A stretch of DNA of 64,000 nt from Paraburkholderia tropica (GCF_914484835.1 NZ_CAJZAR010000049.1:124001-188000); one strand, 5' to 3'. Positions 25,430 through 34,955 are shown, counted from the first letter of the stretch. Notes: generated by a model from the sequence alone, not told the origin. Program-made: numbers and translations.

Positions 25430-25474
25430 AACAGAAACTCGATTTCACGCAAACAGGAAGTTCGGGAGCAGGGA

Positions 25475-26329
25475 ATGGAAAACCCCTACAAGCAGTCTGG
25501 CGAGCCGCTGCACAGGCGGGCGCAGGAAATCCGCAAGAAGATTTGCACGATGAATTCGGCGGCGAAAAGCGGTCATACGGGCGGCGACATGTCGGAAGCG
25601 GACATCCTCGCGGCGCTCTATTTCCATGTGCTGCGCTACGAGGTGCAGGCCGACCGCACCGTGAAGTGGCAGGACGAGTTCATCCTCAGCAAGGGGCACG
25701 GCGTGGGCGGCCTCTATTCCTGCTTCGCGGAACTCGGCTGGATCGAGGGCGCCGAGCTGCCCACTTATTTGCAGGACAATTCGCGGCTGCCGGGCCATCC
25801 GGTGCGGCAAAAGCTGCCGACGCTCGTGACCGTCAATACCGGCGGCCTGGGCCATGGCCTGCCGATCGCGGCGGGTCTCGCGATGGCGAAACAGCGCCAC
25901 GCGGAACAATCGGAAGGTCCGACGGGGCGCGTGTTCGTGCTGACCGGCGACGGCGAACTGGAGGAAGGTTCGAACTGGGAAGCCGCCATGGCGGCCGCGC
26001 ACTTCGAACTGTCGAACCTCGTGGTGATCGTCGACCGCAACCGTCTGCAACTCGCCGATTTCACCCACAACATCATGGACCTCGACCCGCTCGACGAGAA
26101 ATTCCGCGCGTTCGGATTCGAAGTTCACGACGTCAATGGAAACAATTCCGATGCAGTTTGGAAACTAATCGAAAGTCTCGACTACGCCAATCGCAAGCCG
26201 AAAGTGCTGATTGCGCACACGATCAAGGGTCGCGGCGTGTCGTTCATGGAGAACGTGCCGGCCTGGCATCACAAGTTCCCTGACGAGAAACAACTCAAGC
26301 AAGCACTGGAGGAGCTGGACCATGCGTGA
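25475..26329 (+). CDS. Transketolase, N-terminal subunit
   Basis: A 284-residue subunit holding the thiamine-diphosphate pyrophosphate-binding half of transketolase. Key blocks are SGHTGGDMSEADIL, LSKGHGVGGLY, and the TPP/Mg motif GDGELEEGSNWEA with the following VDRNRLQ. Split transketolases of about 280 plus 310 residues include both sugar-phosphate enzymes and apulose-4-phosphate transketolase (AptA/AptB). The ATG follows GGGAGCAGGGA. Its stop overlaps the start of the C-terminal subunit by 8 bp, which implies coupled translation and a stoichiometric complex. Confidence 0.9.
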   Translation: MENPYKQSGEPLHRRAQEIRKKICTMNSAAKSGHTGGDMSEADILAALYFHVLRYEVQADRTVKWQDEFILSKGHGVGGLYSCFAELGWIEGAELPTYLQDNSRLPGHPVRQKLPTLVTVNTGGLGHGLPIAAGLAMAKQRHAEQSEGPTGRVFVLTGDGELEEGSNWEAAMAAAHFELSNLVVIVDRNRLQLADFTHNIMDLDPLDEKFRAFGFEVHDVNGNNSDAVWKLIESLDYANRKPKVLIAHTIKGRGVSFMENVPAWHHKFPDEKQLKQALEELDHA

Positions 26330-27263
26330 TTCCGCCGATTTGCGCGATGGCGCGGTGAGCGCGCTGAGCCGCCTGACGGCCGCGGGCCAGGACATCATCG
26401 TGATGGTGGCCGACTCCACGTCCACTTCGAAGATCGGGCCGTTTCTCGAAAGCTGGCCCGAGCGCGTTATCAACGTGGGCATCGCCGAGCAGAACATGGT
26501 CGGCATGGCCGCCGGTCTCGCGCTGGGCGGGCACATCGTGTTCACGGCCAACGCCGCGCCGTTCCTCGTGGGCCGCGCGAACGAGCAGGTCAAGAACGAC
26601 ATCTGCTACAGCGCGACCAACGTGAAGATGCTCGGCCTGAACGCAGGCGTGGCCTACGGTCCGCTGGCGTCGACCCACCATGCCATCGACGACATCTCGA
26701 TCATGAGCGGCTTCGGCAACGTGCAGATCTTCGCGCCGTGCGACGAAGCGGAAGTGGTGCAGGTGATCGACTACGCCGCCGCCGTCGACGGCCCGGTCTA
26801 TATCCGCCTCGACAACGCGAAATTCCCCGTGGTCCACGACGCGTCGTATCGCTTCGAGCCGGGCCGTCCCGATGTGCTGATCGAAGGCCGCGGCGTCGCC
26901 GTCATCGCGCTGGGCTCGGTGGTCGGCGAGGCGCTCGAAGCCTGCGAGCGTTTGCAGCAGCAAGGCATGAATCCGACGCTCGTGAATCTCTCGTCGCTGC
27001 GCCCGCTCGATCAGGACGCGCTCGCCACGATCATCGAGCGGCACGACGCCGTGGTCACCGTCGAGGAACATTCGCTGCATGGCGGGATCGGCGCGATCGT
27101 CGCGATGCTGATGGCGCGCCGCCAGATTCCGCGCCGCCTGACCACGCTCGGCGTGACCGAGGGCGAATTCGCGCACTACGGCACGCGCAAGGGCATTCGC
27201 CGCCATTACGGTATCGACGCCGATGGCATTGCCGAAGCGGTGCAGGCACAATCCGCGCGCTGA
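26322..27263 (+). CDS. Transketolase, C-terminal subunit
   Basis: A 313-residue partner carrying the pyrimidine-binding and C-terminal domains. GIAEQNMVGMAAG contains the catalytic Glu that activates thiamine diphosphate, and TVEEHSLHGGIGAIV belongs to the C-terminal domain. It starts with MRDSADLRDGAVSALSRL after GGAGGAG, inside the end of the N-terminal subunit gene. Together they transfer a two-carbon ketol unit between a ketose phosphate and an aldose phosphate. The surrounding kinase and dehydrogenases suggest a dedicated catabolic rather than housekeeping transketolase. Confidence 0.9.
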   Translation: MRDSADLRDGAVSALSRLTAAGQDIIVMVADSTSTSKIGPFLESWPERVINVGIAEQNMVGMAAGLALGGHIVFTANAAPFLVGRANEQVKNDICYSATNVKMLGLNAGVAYGPLASTHHAIDDISIMSGFGNVQIFAPCDEAEVVQVIDYAAAVDGPVYIRLDNAKFPVVHDASYRFEPGRPDVLIEGRGVAVIALGSVVGEALEACERLQQQGMNPTLVNLSSLRPLDQDALATIIERHDAVVTVEEHSLHGGIGAIVAMLMARRQIPRRLTTLGVTEGEFAHYGTRKGIRRHYGIDADGIAEAVQAQSAR

Positions 27264-27327
27264 GCCGCGCGACGCATCGGACAGCATCCAATTTCAGCCC
27301 CGAGAGGCACAGGAAGGAGACGGAAAA

Positions 27328-28125
27328 GTGAGCATTCAATATGACATGTCGCTGCGCCACGGCGTCGATTTCGACTTTCGTCTGGACGGCAAGGTCGCGG
27401 TCGTGACGGGCGGCCTCGGCGGCATCGCCATGGCGACCAACGCAGCGCTGATCGCGAAGGGCGCGCGCGTCGCGATCCTTTATCCGGCGTTCGAGGAGCC
27501 GCGCGTGCAGGCCGCGGTCGAGGAACTGGGCGCGGCCAACGCGAAGGCCTTCGCCTGCGACGTCGCCAACGAAGCGGATGTCGAGCGCGCCATCAAGGCG
27601 GCGGTCCAGCACTTCGGCGACCTCCATCTGCTCGTGAACGCGGCGGGCTGCATCACGCTCACGCCCGCCGTGGACATCGGCTTCGACGAATGGCAGAAGC
27701 AGATCGGCGTGAATCTCACTGGTCCATTCCTCTGCTCAAAACACTTCGCGCGCCATGTGCTCGCGAGCGGCCACGGCGGCAAGATCGTCAATATCGCCTC
27801 GCAGGCGGCGACGGTCGCGATCGATCAGCACTGCGCCTACACGTCGGCGAAGGCGGGTCTGATCGGCATGACCAAGGTGCTCGCGAAGGAATGGGCCGCG
27901 CGCGGCATTACCGTGAATACGGTCTCGCCGACCGTGGTGCTGACGCCGATGGGCGCGGCGGCGTGGGACGGCGAAAAAGGCGAGAACATGAAGAAGCTGA
28001 TTCCGGTGGGCCGCTTCGCCTACACCGACGAAATCGCCGCCGCCATTCTGTTCCTGCTGTCGAACGGCGCCGACATGATCACGGGCGCCGACATCATGAT
28101 CGACGGCGGCTACACCATTTGCTGA
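27328..28125 (+). CDS. SDR family oxidoreductase (polyol/gluconate 5-dehydrogenase-like)
   Basis: A 265-residue SDR. Its cofactor motif TGGLGGIA differs slightly from the usual GIG ending. It has LLVNAAGC, the serine in NIASQAATV, and the catalytic Tyr and Lys in CAYTSAKAGL. The C-terminal GADIMIDGGYTIC is standard. The GTG at 27328 is preceded by GGAAGGAG, and an ATG 18 bp later is an alternative. It sits between the transketolase and the sugar-binding protein, so it probably oxidises a polyol or reduces a ketose in the same pathway. Confidence 0.87.
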   Translation: MSIQYDMSLRHGVDFDFRLDGKVAVVTGGLGGIAMATNAALIAKGARVAILYPAFEEPRVQAAVEELGAANAKAFACDVANEADVERAIKAAVQHFGDLHLLVNAAGCITLTPAVDIGFDEWQKQIGVNLTGPFLCSKHFARHVLASGHGGKIVNIASQAATVAIDQHCAYTSAKAGLIGMTKVLAKEWAARGITVNTVSPTVVLTPMGAAAWDGEKGENMKKLIPVGRFAYTDEIAAAILFLLSNGADMITGADIMIDGGYTIC

Positions 28126-28200
28126 CACGGCAGGTCTGGTGCGGACCCGCGCGATGCGGGCCGCTTCATGAAAAAAAGACGTTCAATCCGGAGACAAAAC

Positions 28201-29148
28201 ATGTGGAAGAAGCTTGCACTCACGGCCGCGGTCGCCGCCACCTGCGTGGCTGCCCTGCAACCCGTCAACGCGCTCGCGGCGGGTAAAGGCACCATCGCGA
28301 TTCTCGTGAATGCGCTCGACAACCCGTACTACGCGGCGGAAGCGAAGGGCGCGGAAAAGGAAGCGAAGAAGCTCGGCTACGACACGATCGTGCTTTCACA
28401 TGGCGAGGACGTCAACAAGCAGAATGAACTGGTGAATCTCGTTATCGGCAAGGGCGTGAAGGGCATTATTCTCGACAATGCCGATTCGAATTCCAGCGTT
28501 GCCACGGTTCGGACTGCAAAAGAGAAGCACGTGCCCGTGGTGCTGATCAATCGCGAGATTCCGAAGGACGGCATCGCCATCGCGCAACTGAGCCACAACA
28601 ATCTCGAAGCGGGTTCGGAAGTCGCGCAGCGCTTCGTCGAAGCCATCGGCGAAAAGGGCGAATATGTCGAATTGACCTGCAATCTCGCGGACAAAAATTG
28701 CGTGACGCGCTCGCAGGCATTTCATCAGGTGCTCGATCAGTATCCCGACCTGAAGATGGTCGCGCGCCAGGACGTGAAGGGCGCGCTGCTGCCGGCCAAA
28801 CAGGCGATGGATTCGATTCTTCAGGAGCATCAGCATATCAAGGGTGTGATCGCCGGCAACGGTCCGGCAGCGCTGGGCGCGATTGCCTCGCTCGATTCGG
28901 CCAATCGCAAGGACGTGATCGTCATGGGCATCGACGGCAGCAACGACGAACGCGACTCGATCCGCGCGGGCAAGCTGAAGGCGACCGTCATGCTCCAGGC
29001 GCAAGGCATCGCGCAGCACGGCGTCGATCTGCTCGACAAATACATCCGTACCGGCGCGACGGGCGAACCCGAGCGTCAACTCACGCGCGGCATTCTGATC
29101 ACGAAAGACAACGCCTCCAAGGTGAACGATTTCTACTACACCAAGTAA
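28201..29148 (+). CDS. Sugar ABC transporter substrate-binding protein (RbsB family)
   Basis: A 315-residue periplasmic sugar-binding protein. A signal peptide ends about residue 26 (NALA before AGKGTIAILVNALDNPYY), followed by the two-lobed type I fold (GVKGIILDNADSNSS, GVIAGNGPAALGAIAS, VMGIDGSNDERDSI). RbsB-like proteins bind pentoses, hexoses or polyols. The ATG at 28201 follows CGGAGA. With the ATPase and permease downstream it forms a CUT2-type importer dedicated to the locus substrate. Confidence 0.9.
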   Translation: MWKKLALTAAVAATCVAALQPVNALAAGKGTIAILVNALDNPYYAAEAKGAEKEAKKLGYDTIVLSHGEDVNKQNELVNLVIGKGVKGIILDNADSNSSVATVRTAKEKHVPVVLINREIPKDGIAIAQLSHNNLEAGSEVAQRFVEAIGEKGEYVELTCNLADKNCVTRSQAFHQVLDQYPDLKMVARQDVKGALLPAKQAMDSILQEHQHIKGVIAGNGPAALGAIASLDSANRKDVIVMGIDGSNDERDSIRAGKLKATVMLQAQGIAQHGVDLLDKYIRTGATGEPERQLTRGILITKDNASKVNDFYYTK

Positions 29149-29228
29149 AAGCATTTCGGTGTCACGCGGGCGCGGCCGGCAAAGTGTGGCATGCGCCGCG
29201 CCCGTGGAAGTCTTCAAGTGAGGTCGTC

Positions 29229-29891
29229 ATGGTTGATTCGATTTGCACCGTGGTACGAAGCCAGGGTGGTCGTGCCGCGAAAAGCTGGCTCGTTGTGCTG
29301 GGTGTCGCCTCGCTGGCGGGCTGTCATGTCGTGACGGATCAGGAACTGGCCGCGATACGCGCGCAAGGCCAGCATCACGGACCCGATCCGGTCGCGATGT
29401 TCAATGAGCAGATGATTCCCTACGCCGACAAGAACGCCAAACCGGCGGCCCAGGTCATCGGCGCGCTCAGCCAGAATTTCGACGACGCCTGCAAGCAATA
29501 CGGCGTGCGGCAAAGCTCGGCATTCCCCTGCAATTTCTGGATTCGCGTGCAAGGCAAAGTCACGCGTATCGACACCACCTCGCGCGTCGGCCGCGCCTAT
29601 GTGGACGTGACGCCCGCGAGCGGCGGCGAGCCGGTGCACGTCGCGCTCGAAACCGGCCCGGTCGTGATCGGCACCGGCGTGCGCGACGGTTTCCCCGGCG
29701 TGAAATACGGCGACTTCGACGATCAATCGAAGTTCGCGGTGTTCGGTCAGGCAATCAACAAGCTCGTCGTGGCACGCGCGCAGGAATCGCTGAAGCTCAA
29801 GGTCGGCCAGACCGTGGATGTCGCGGCCGTCTATAGCAGCTGGAGCGAACCGGCAGGCGAAATTCGGGCGATACCGGTGGCATGGAAATGA
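29229..29891 (+). CDS. DUF2291 family lipoprotein
   Basis: A 220-residue lipoprotein. A hydrophobic N-terminus ends in the lipobox SLAGC, so Cys is acylated and the protein is membrane-anchored in the periplasm. The rest matches the DUF2291 pattern (FWIRVQGKVTRIDTTSRVGRAYVDV). DUF2291 genes are regularly found inside RbsABC-like sugar ABC operons, but the role is not established. The ATG at 29229 gives the correct signal. Its end overlaps the start of the ABC ATPase gene by 10 bp, so it is probably a component of this importer. Confidence 0.83.
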   Translation: MVDSICTVVRSQGGRAAKSWLVVLGVASLAGCHVVTDQELAAIRAQGQHHGPDPVAMFNEQMIPYADKNAKPAAQVIGALSQNFDDACKQYGVRQSSAFPCNFWIRVQGKVTRIDTTSRVGRAYVDVTPASGGEPVHVALETGPVVIGTGVRDGFPGVKYGDFDDQSKFAVFGQAINKLVVARAQESLKLKVGQTVDVAAVYSSWSEPAGEIRAIPVAWK

Positions 29892-31444
29892 GCGAAACGA
29901 TCGAAGCGAACGAGTCGCGGCTCGCGAACGCCGCGAATGTGATCGAGACGCGCGGGCTGTCGAAAATCTATCCCGGCACCGCGGCGCTCGTGGACGTCGA
30001 TTACAAGGTTCGGCGCGGCAAGGTCAATGTGCTGATCGGCGAGAACGGCGCGGGTAAATCGACGCTGATGAAATTGCTCGCGGGCGCGGAAACCGCGACG
30101 TCGGGCGAGATTCATATCGACGGACAACTCGCGACGATTAGCGACGTGCGCAGCGCCGAGGCGCATGGCGTCGGCATCATCTTTCAGGAACTGAATCTCT
30201 TTCCCGATTTGAGCGTCGCCGAGAATATCTTCACCGGCAACGAATTGACGAGCGGCGGCGTGATTCGTTCGAAAGACGAAATTCATCAGGCGAAAATCCT
30301 GCTGGACCGCCTGCAGATTCCGATCAATCCGCGCACGCGTCTCGGCGATCTTTGCGTCGGTCAGCAGCAGCTCGTGGAAATCGCCAAGGCGCTGTCGCGG
30401 CACATCAAGGTGCTGATCATGGACGAGCCCACGTCGGCGCTCTCGCGGCACGAGGTGGAGATTCTCTTCAAGATCATTGGTCAGCTGAAAGAAGAAGGCG
30501 TGACCGTGATTTATATCTCGCACCGCCTTGAGGAAATCATGGCGATCGGCGACTGCATCACAGTGCTGCGCAACGGGCGGCTCGTCGCGGAAGACGATAT
30601 TGCGAATATCGACATTCCCTGGATCATCGAAGCGATGGTCGGTTCGTCGAAAAAACGTTTCGCGTTCGAACAGCACGCGATCGGCAACGAGGTGCTGAAA
30701 GTCAGCGATGTTTCGCTCAAGCGCTCGAACGGCATTTACGCGGTCGATCATGTGTCGTTCTCGGTGCGCGCCGGCGAAGTGATCGGCATTTACGGACTCA
30801 TGGGCGCGGGCCGCACCGAATTGCTCGAAACGCTATTGGGCGCGCAGCCGAACGCAGTGGGCGAAATCGAACTGGCCGGCAAGGCCATCGAGGATCTGCC
30901 GATTCCGAAGCGCATCGAAGCGGGCATCGCGCTGGTGCCCGAGGACCGCCAGAAGCAGGGCATGATCCAGCTGATGTCGATACTGGAAAACATGACCTTG
31001 TCGAGTCTCGGCAAATTCGCGAACCGGCTGAAATTCGGCGCGCTCAAGCGCGAGAAGCAGGTCGAAGCGGCCGACGATATCGTCAAGCGGCTCGCCATCA
31101 AGGCCGCTTCGGTGGACGCGCCGATCACGTCGCTCTCCGGCGGCAACATGCAGAAGGTGGTGATCGGCAAGGCGCTGCTGACGTCGCCGAAAGTGCTGCT
31201 GATGGACGAACCCACGCGCGGTATCGACGTGGGAGCGAAGGAAGACGTCTACAAGACGATCAGCCTGCTCGCGAAGTCCGGCATTGCGGTTATCTACGCG
31301 ACCTCCGAACTCGACGAAGCCGTGGCGGTTTCCAATCGGGTCTTCGTGATGGCCAGCGGCAAGCTCACGGCCATCATGGAGCGCTCGCAGTTTGACAGCG
31401 AACGCATCGTGCGCGCATCGACACCGGCCACGGCAGTGGTCTGA
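29882..31444 (+). CDS. Sugar ABC transporter ATP-binding protein (RbsA-like, two domains)
   Basis: A 520-residue protein with two ABC cassettes. The first has Walker A GENGAGKST near residue 53, signature LCVGQQQLVEIAKAL and Walker B VLIMDEPT. The second has a Walker A-like GLMGAGRTELLE, signature LSGGNMQKVVIGKAL and Walker B VLLMDEPTRGIDVG. This is the usual CUT2 pattern, with a degenerate second Walker A. It energises uptake through the adjacent permease. It starts at 29882, within the end of the DUF2291 gene; an ATG 6 bp later is also possible. Confidence 0.92.
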   Translation: MEMSETIEANESRLANAANVIETRGLSKIYPGTAALVDVDYKVRRGKVNVLIGENGAGKSTLMKLLAGAETATSGEIHIDGQLATISDVRSAEAHGVGIIFQELNLFPDLSVAENIFTGNELTSGGVIRSKDEIHQAKILLDRLQIPINPRTRLGDLCVGQQQLVEIAKALSRHIKVLIMDEPTSALSRHEVEILFKIIGQLKEEGVTVIYISHRLEEIMAIGDCITVLRNGRLVAEDDIANIDIPWIIEAMVGSSKKRFAFEQHAIGNEVLKVSDVSLKRSNGIYAVDHVSFSVRAGEVIGIYGLMGAGRTELLETLLGAQPNAVGEIELAGKAIEDLPIPKRIEAGIALVPEDRQKQGMIQLMSILENMTLSSLGKFANRLKFGALKREKQVEAADDIVKRLAIKAASVDAPITSLSGGNMQKVVIGKALLTSPKVLLMDEPTRGIDVGAKEDVYKTISLLAKSGIAVIYATSELDEAVAVSNRVFVMASGKLTAIMERSQFDSERIVRASTPATAVV

Positions 31445-31463
31445 GGCAACCGAGGTAGACACC

Positions 31464-32546
31464 ATGAATACTCCCAATAGCAGCAATCCGTCGCTGCATC
31501 CGGTGCACACGAAACACAACCGCCAGGGCGCCTATGTGGCGGCGCGCTTCGCGGTCAATCTGCTCAAGCTGCGCATCTTTATCGCGCTGTTCGCGATCTT
31601 TATTGTTTTCTCGCTCACCGCGGACAATTTCCTCTCGACCGGCAATATGCTGATCATGGCCAAGCACGTGACGGTCGTGGCGATTCTGTCGATTGGCATG
31701 ACGCTCGTGATCCTGACCGGCGGCATCGATTTGTCGGTGGGTTCGATCGTCGGGATCAGCGGCATGGCGGCCGGTTATCTGCTGCTTCAGGGCATACACA
31801 TCGGCCACTACGTGGTGTTCTTCAATCCGGTTGGCGTCGCGCTGATTGCGTGTCTGCTCGGCGCGCTGATCGGTGCGGTGAACGGTTATCTGATCACCGC
31901 GCTCAACGTTGCGCCGTTCATCGCCACGCTGGGCATGCTCTATGTCGTGCGCGGCGCCGCGCTGCTCGTGAACAACGGCAGCACCTATGCGGACCTCGAA
32001 GGCAATCCGGCGCTCGGCAACACGGGTTTCGAATTCCTCGGCAACGGCACGATCATGGGCCTGTCGGTGCCGGTGTGGATCATGCTCGCGCTGGCGGCCA
32101 TCACCATTTTCATCGCGCGTAAAACGCCGCTCGGACGGCGCATCTATGCGATCGGCGGCAACGAGCAGGCGGCGCGTTTCTCCGGCATTCGCACCAATCG
32201 CGTGAAGCTGTTCGTCTACACGTTCTCGGGTTTTTGCGCGGCCATCGTCGGGCTGGTGATTACGGCGCAATTGCAGACCGCTCACCCGCTGACCGGCGAG
32301 ACCTACGAACTGAACGCCATCGCGGCCGTGGTGCTCGGCGGCACCGCGCTGATGGGCGGACGCGGCACGGTGTTCGGCTCGGTGGTGGGCGCGTGCGTGA
32401 TCAGCATTCTCGGCGACGGCATGGTGATGTGCGGGATCAGCGACTTCTGGCAGATGGTCATCAAGGGGCTCGTGATTATCTTCGCCGTGGTCGTCGACCA
32501 GTTGCAGCAGCGTCTGCAATCGCGCATGGTTTCGCTGACCGCCTGA
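31464..32546 (+). CDS. Sugar ABC transporter permease (RbsC family)
   Basis: A 360-residue inner-membrane permease with 8-10 hydrophobic helices. The family block LTGGIDLSVGSIVG follows TM2-3, and LGGTALMGGRGTVFGSVVGA marks the ATPase-contact loop, both characteristic of RbsC/XylH-type CUT2 permeases. The ATG at 31464 follows CGAGGT. It lies 19 bp after the ATPase gene and 21 bp before the kinase gene, so the whole block is one operon. Confidence 0.92.
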   Translation: MNTPNSSNPSLHPVHTKHNRQGAYVAARFAVNLLKLRIFIALFAIFIVFSLTADNFLSTGNMLIMAKHVTVVAILSIGMTLVILTGGIDLSVGSIVGISGMAAGYLLLQGIHIGHYVVFFNPVGVALIACLLGALIGAVNGYLITALNVAPFIATLGMLYVVRGAALLVNNGSTYADLEGNPALGNTGFEFLGNGTIMGLSVPVWIMLALAAITIFIARKTPLGRRIYAIGGNEQAARFSGIRTNRVKLFVYTFSGFCAAIVGLVITAQLQTAHPLTGETYELNAIAAVVLGGTALMGGRGTVFGSVVGACVISILGDGMVMCGISDFWQMVIKGLVIIFAVVVDQLQQRLQSRMVSLTA

Positions 32547-32567
32547 TCCGATACCCGGGAAAAAAAC

Positions 32568-34037
32568 ATGCACTACGTTCTGGCTATCGATCAGGGAACC
32601 AGCGGCACGAAGGCGCTCGTCTTCGACGCCGAAGGGCAGGTTCACGCGCGCGGCTTCGCGGCGGTGGCGTGCACGCATCCGCAGGCGGGCTTCGTCGAGC
32701 AGGACGCCGACGCGCTTTACGATTCGGTCTTGCAGGCCGTCGCGGCGTGTCTGGCTGCGTTTGACGGCGAGCCGCGCGACATCGTCGGCGTTGGGATTTC
32801 GAATCAGCGCGAAACCGTCGTGCTGTGGGACGAACAGGGCAAGCCGATCGTGCCCGCCGTGTCGTGGCAATGCCAGCGCTCGCTGCCGATCTGCGAGCGG
32901 CTCAAGCGCGACGGCATGGCGCCGCTGATCGCGCAGAAAACCGGCTTGCTGATCGACCCGTATTTTTCCGGCACCAAACTCATCTGGCTCAACGAAAACG
33001 ATGCGCGCGTGCGCGAGCACATTCAGCGCGGCAGCGCGCGCTTCGGCACCGTCGATAGCTGGCTGCTGTATCGGCTGACGAAAGGCGCGGCGTATCGCGC
33101 CGACTATACGAATGCGTCGCGCACGATGCTGTTCAATCTCGCGAAGCTCGAATGGGATCAGGAACTGGTCGACGCGTTCGGCCTGCGCGGCTTGCGTCTG
33201 CCGGAGCTGAAGCCGTCCGCTTCGCACTTCGGCGAAACGGATTTCAACGGCTTGCTTGCGCACCCCGTGCCCATCGTCTCGATGATCGGCGACTCGCACG
33301 CGGCCGCCGTGGGCGAGGGCTGCCTGATGCCCGGCATCGCGAAGGCCACCATGGGCACGGGCTCGTCGATCATGATGAACGTCGGCCGCGAGCCGCAGCC
33401 GCCCGCGCATGGCCTCGTCTCGACCTTGTGCTTCGCCACGGGTTCGCGCGTGGACTACGCGATGGAAGGCATCATCATCAGCGCGGGTTCGACGCCGGCC
33501 TTCCTCAAGGAGAAGCTGAATCTGTTCGGCGATTTCGCCGAGGCCGAGCGCGCCTTCACGGAGTACGACAACGGCGGCGTGTTTCTGATTCCGGCTTTCT
33601 CGGGCATCGGCTGCCCGCACTGGAAATATCCGGGCGGCGCGCAGATCGTCGGCATGCAATTCTCGACGTCATGGCAGCACGTCGCGCGCGCCGCGTATGA
33701 ATCCATCGTTTATCAGATCAAGGATGTGATCACGGTGATGGAACAGTCCGCGAACGTGCGCCTGAGCGAACTGCATCTCGATGGCGGTCTGGTGCAGCGC
33801 CCCTTCCTGCTGCAATACCTCGCCGATACCTTGAATCGCCCGGTCAGCACGCTCGCGCTCAGCGAGATTTCGGCGGCGGGCGCCGCGGCGCTGGCGCTGC
33901 TCGAAACCGGCTTGATTCCCTCGCTCGACGCGCACCGCGAAAACCGAGCGATCGCGCGGCGCGTGGAGCCGGGCAGCGGCGTGGAAGCGGCCGCGCGCAA
34001 TCACGAGCAATGGCTGAAGTGGATCGGCCGTCTTTAA
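32568..34037 (+). CDS. FGGY family carbohydrate kinase
   Basis: A 489-residue sugar kinase of the glycerol-kinase/xylulokinase superfamily. The N-terminal phosphate loop is AIDQGTSGTKALVFD. The mid-protein ATPase motif KATMGTGSSIMMNV and the C-terminal LHLDGGLVQRPFLLQYLAD (the FGGY signature 2 region) are intact. It phosphorylates a sugar, ketose or polyol taken up by the adjacent ABC importer. Combined with the split transketolase, the product is likely a ketose phosphate. The precise sugar cannot be read from the sequence. Confidence 0.9.
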   Translation: MHYVLAIDQGTSGTKALVFDAEGQVHARGFAAVACTHPQAGFVEQDADALYDSVLQAVAACLAAFDGEPRDIVGVGISNQRETVVLWDEQGKPIVPAVSWQCQRSLPICERLKRDGMAPLIAQKTGLLIDPYFSGTKLIWLNENDARVREHIQRGSARFGTVDSWLLYRLTKGAAYRADYTNASRTMLFNLAKLEWDQELVDAFGLRGLRLPELKPSASHFGETDFNGLLAHPVPIVSMIGDSHAAAVGEGCLMPGIAKATMGTGSSIMMNVGREPQPPAHGLVSTLCFATGSRVDYAMEGIIISAGSTPAFLKEKLNLFGDFAEAERAFTEYDNGGVFLIPAFSGIGCPHWKYPGGAQIVGMQFSTSWQHVARAAYESIVYQIKDVITVMEQSANVRLSELHLDGGLVQRPFLLQYLADTLNRPVSTLALSEISAAGAAALALLETGLIPSLDAHRENRAIARRVEPGSGVEAAARNHEQWLKWIGRL

Positions 34038-34062
34038 ACGCAGGGTTTTGGGAGAGAGCAAC

Positions 34063-34857
34063 GTGAGTGACGAAGCAAAGCGGTTCGTGGGCAAGGTGGT
34101 CGTCGTGACGGGCGGCAGCCGCGGTATTGGACTGGGCATTGCCGAGCGCTTCGCGCGCGAAGGGGCGAAGGTGTGCGTGTCGGCGAACGAAAAGAGCGTT
34201 CACGACGCGGCGGCGGGCTTGCGCGACGCGGGCTATGAAGCGATCGCCGTCGAGGCCGACGTGACGAGCAAGGCGCAGGTGGTCGCGCTCTACGACGAAG
34301 TGGCGGCCAAGTTCGGCGAAGTCGATATTTCGGTGCAGAACGCGGGCGTGATCACGATTGCGAAGCTGCCCGATCTGAGCGAAGCCGATTGGGACAAGGT
34401 GATGGCCGTGAACACCAAGGGCGTGTTCCTGTGCTGCCAGGAAGCGGCGACGCGCATGCTGCGCGCGGGCAAGGGCGGGCGGCTGATCAATACGGCGTCG
34501 GGGCAGGCGCGTCAGGGCTTTGTCTATACGCCGCATTACGCGGCCAGCAAGTTCGGCGTGCTCGGCATCACGCAGAGTCTCGCGAAGGAACTCGCGCCCA
34601 CGGGCATCACGGTCAACGCGTTCTGTCCGGGCATCATCACCACGGATATGTGGGCGTACAACGACGAGGCCTGGGGCAAGCTGCTCGGCGACTACAAGCC
34701 GGGCGAGCTGATGAAGGAATGGGTCGACAACATCCCGATGAAGCGCGCGGGGAGCGGCAAGGACGTGGCGGGGCTGGTGGCGTTTCTGGCGTCGGACGAC
34801 GCGTCCTATATCACCGGCCAGACGATCAACGTGGACGGCGGCATGTTCATGTCGTGA
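34063..34857 (+). CDS. SDR family oxidoreductase, last gene of the sugar/polyol operon
   Basis: A 264-residue SDR. It has TGGSRGIGLG, VQNAG, the serine in INTASGQARQG, and the catalytic Tyr and Lys in HYAASKFGVL, with the C-terminal YITGQTINVDGGMFMS. It resembles acetoin/sorbitol/diacetyl reductase-type SDRs. The GTG at 34063 has GGGAGAG upstream. It is 25 bp after the kinase gene. Two SDRs in one operon suggest sequential or alternative oxidation of polyols feeding the kinase. Confidence 0.88.
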   Translation: MSDEAKRFVGKVVVVTGGSRGIGLGIAERFAREGAKVCVSANEKSVHDAAAGLRDAGYEAIAVEADVTSKAQVVALYDEVAAKFGEVDISVQNAGVITIAKLPDLSEADWDKVMAVNTKGVFLCCQEAATRMLRAGKGGRLINTASGQARQGFVYTPHYAASKFGVLGITQSLAKELAPTGITVNAFCPGIITTDMWAYNDEAWGKLLGDYKPGELMKEWVDNIPMKRAGSGKDVAGLVAFLASDDASYITGQTINVDGGMFMS

Positions 34858-34917
34858 TGCGGGTGTGATGCAGACGTGATCCATGCGGGCGACACCGTGC
34901 GAGGCACCGGCGTCGCT

Positions 34918-34943
34918 CGCGGCTGCCTCGACGGGCAGCCGCG
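34918..34943. terminator. Perfect hairpin between the sugar/polyol operon and ribH
   Basis: CGCGGCTGCC and GGCAGCCGCG form a perfect 10-bp stem around a TCGACG loop, in the 98-bp gap between convergent genes. No T-run follows on either strand, so it may act as a bidirectional or Rho-assisted end, or protect 3' ends. Confidence 0.55.
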
Positions 34944-34955
34944 CGAAAGTGCTCT

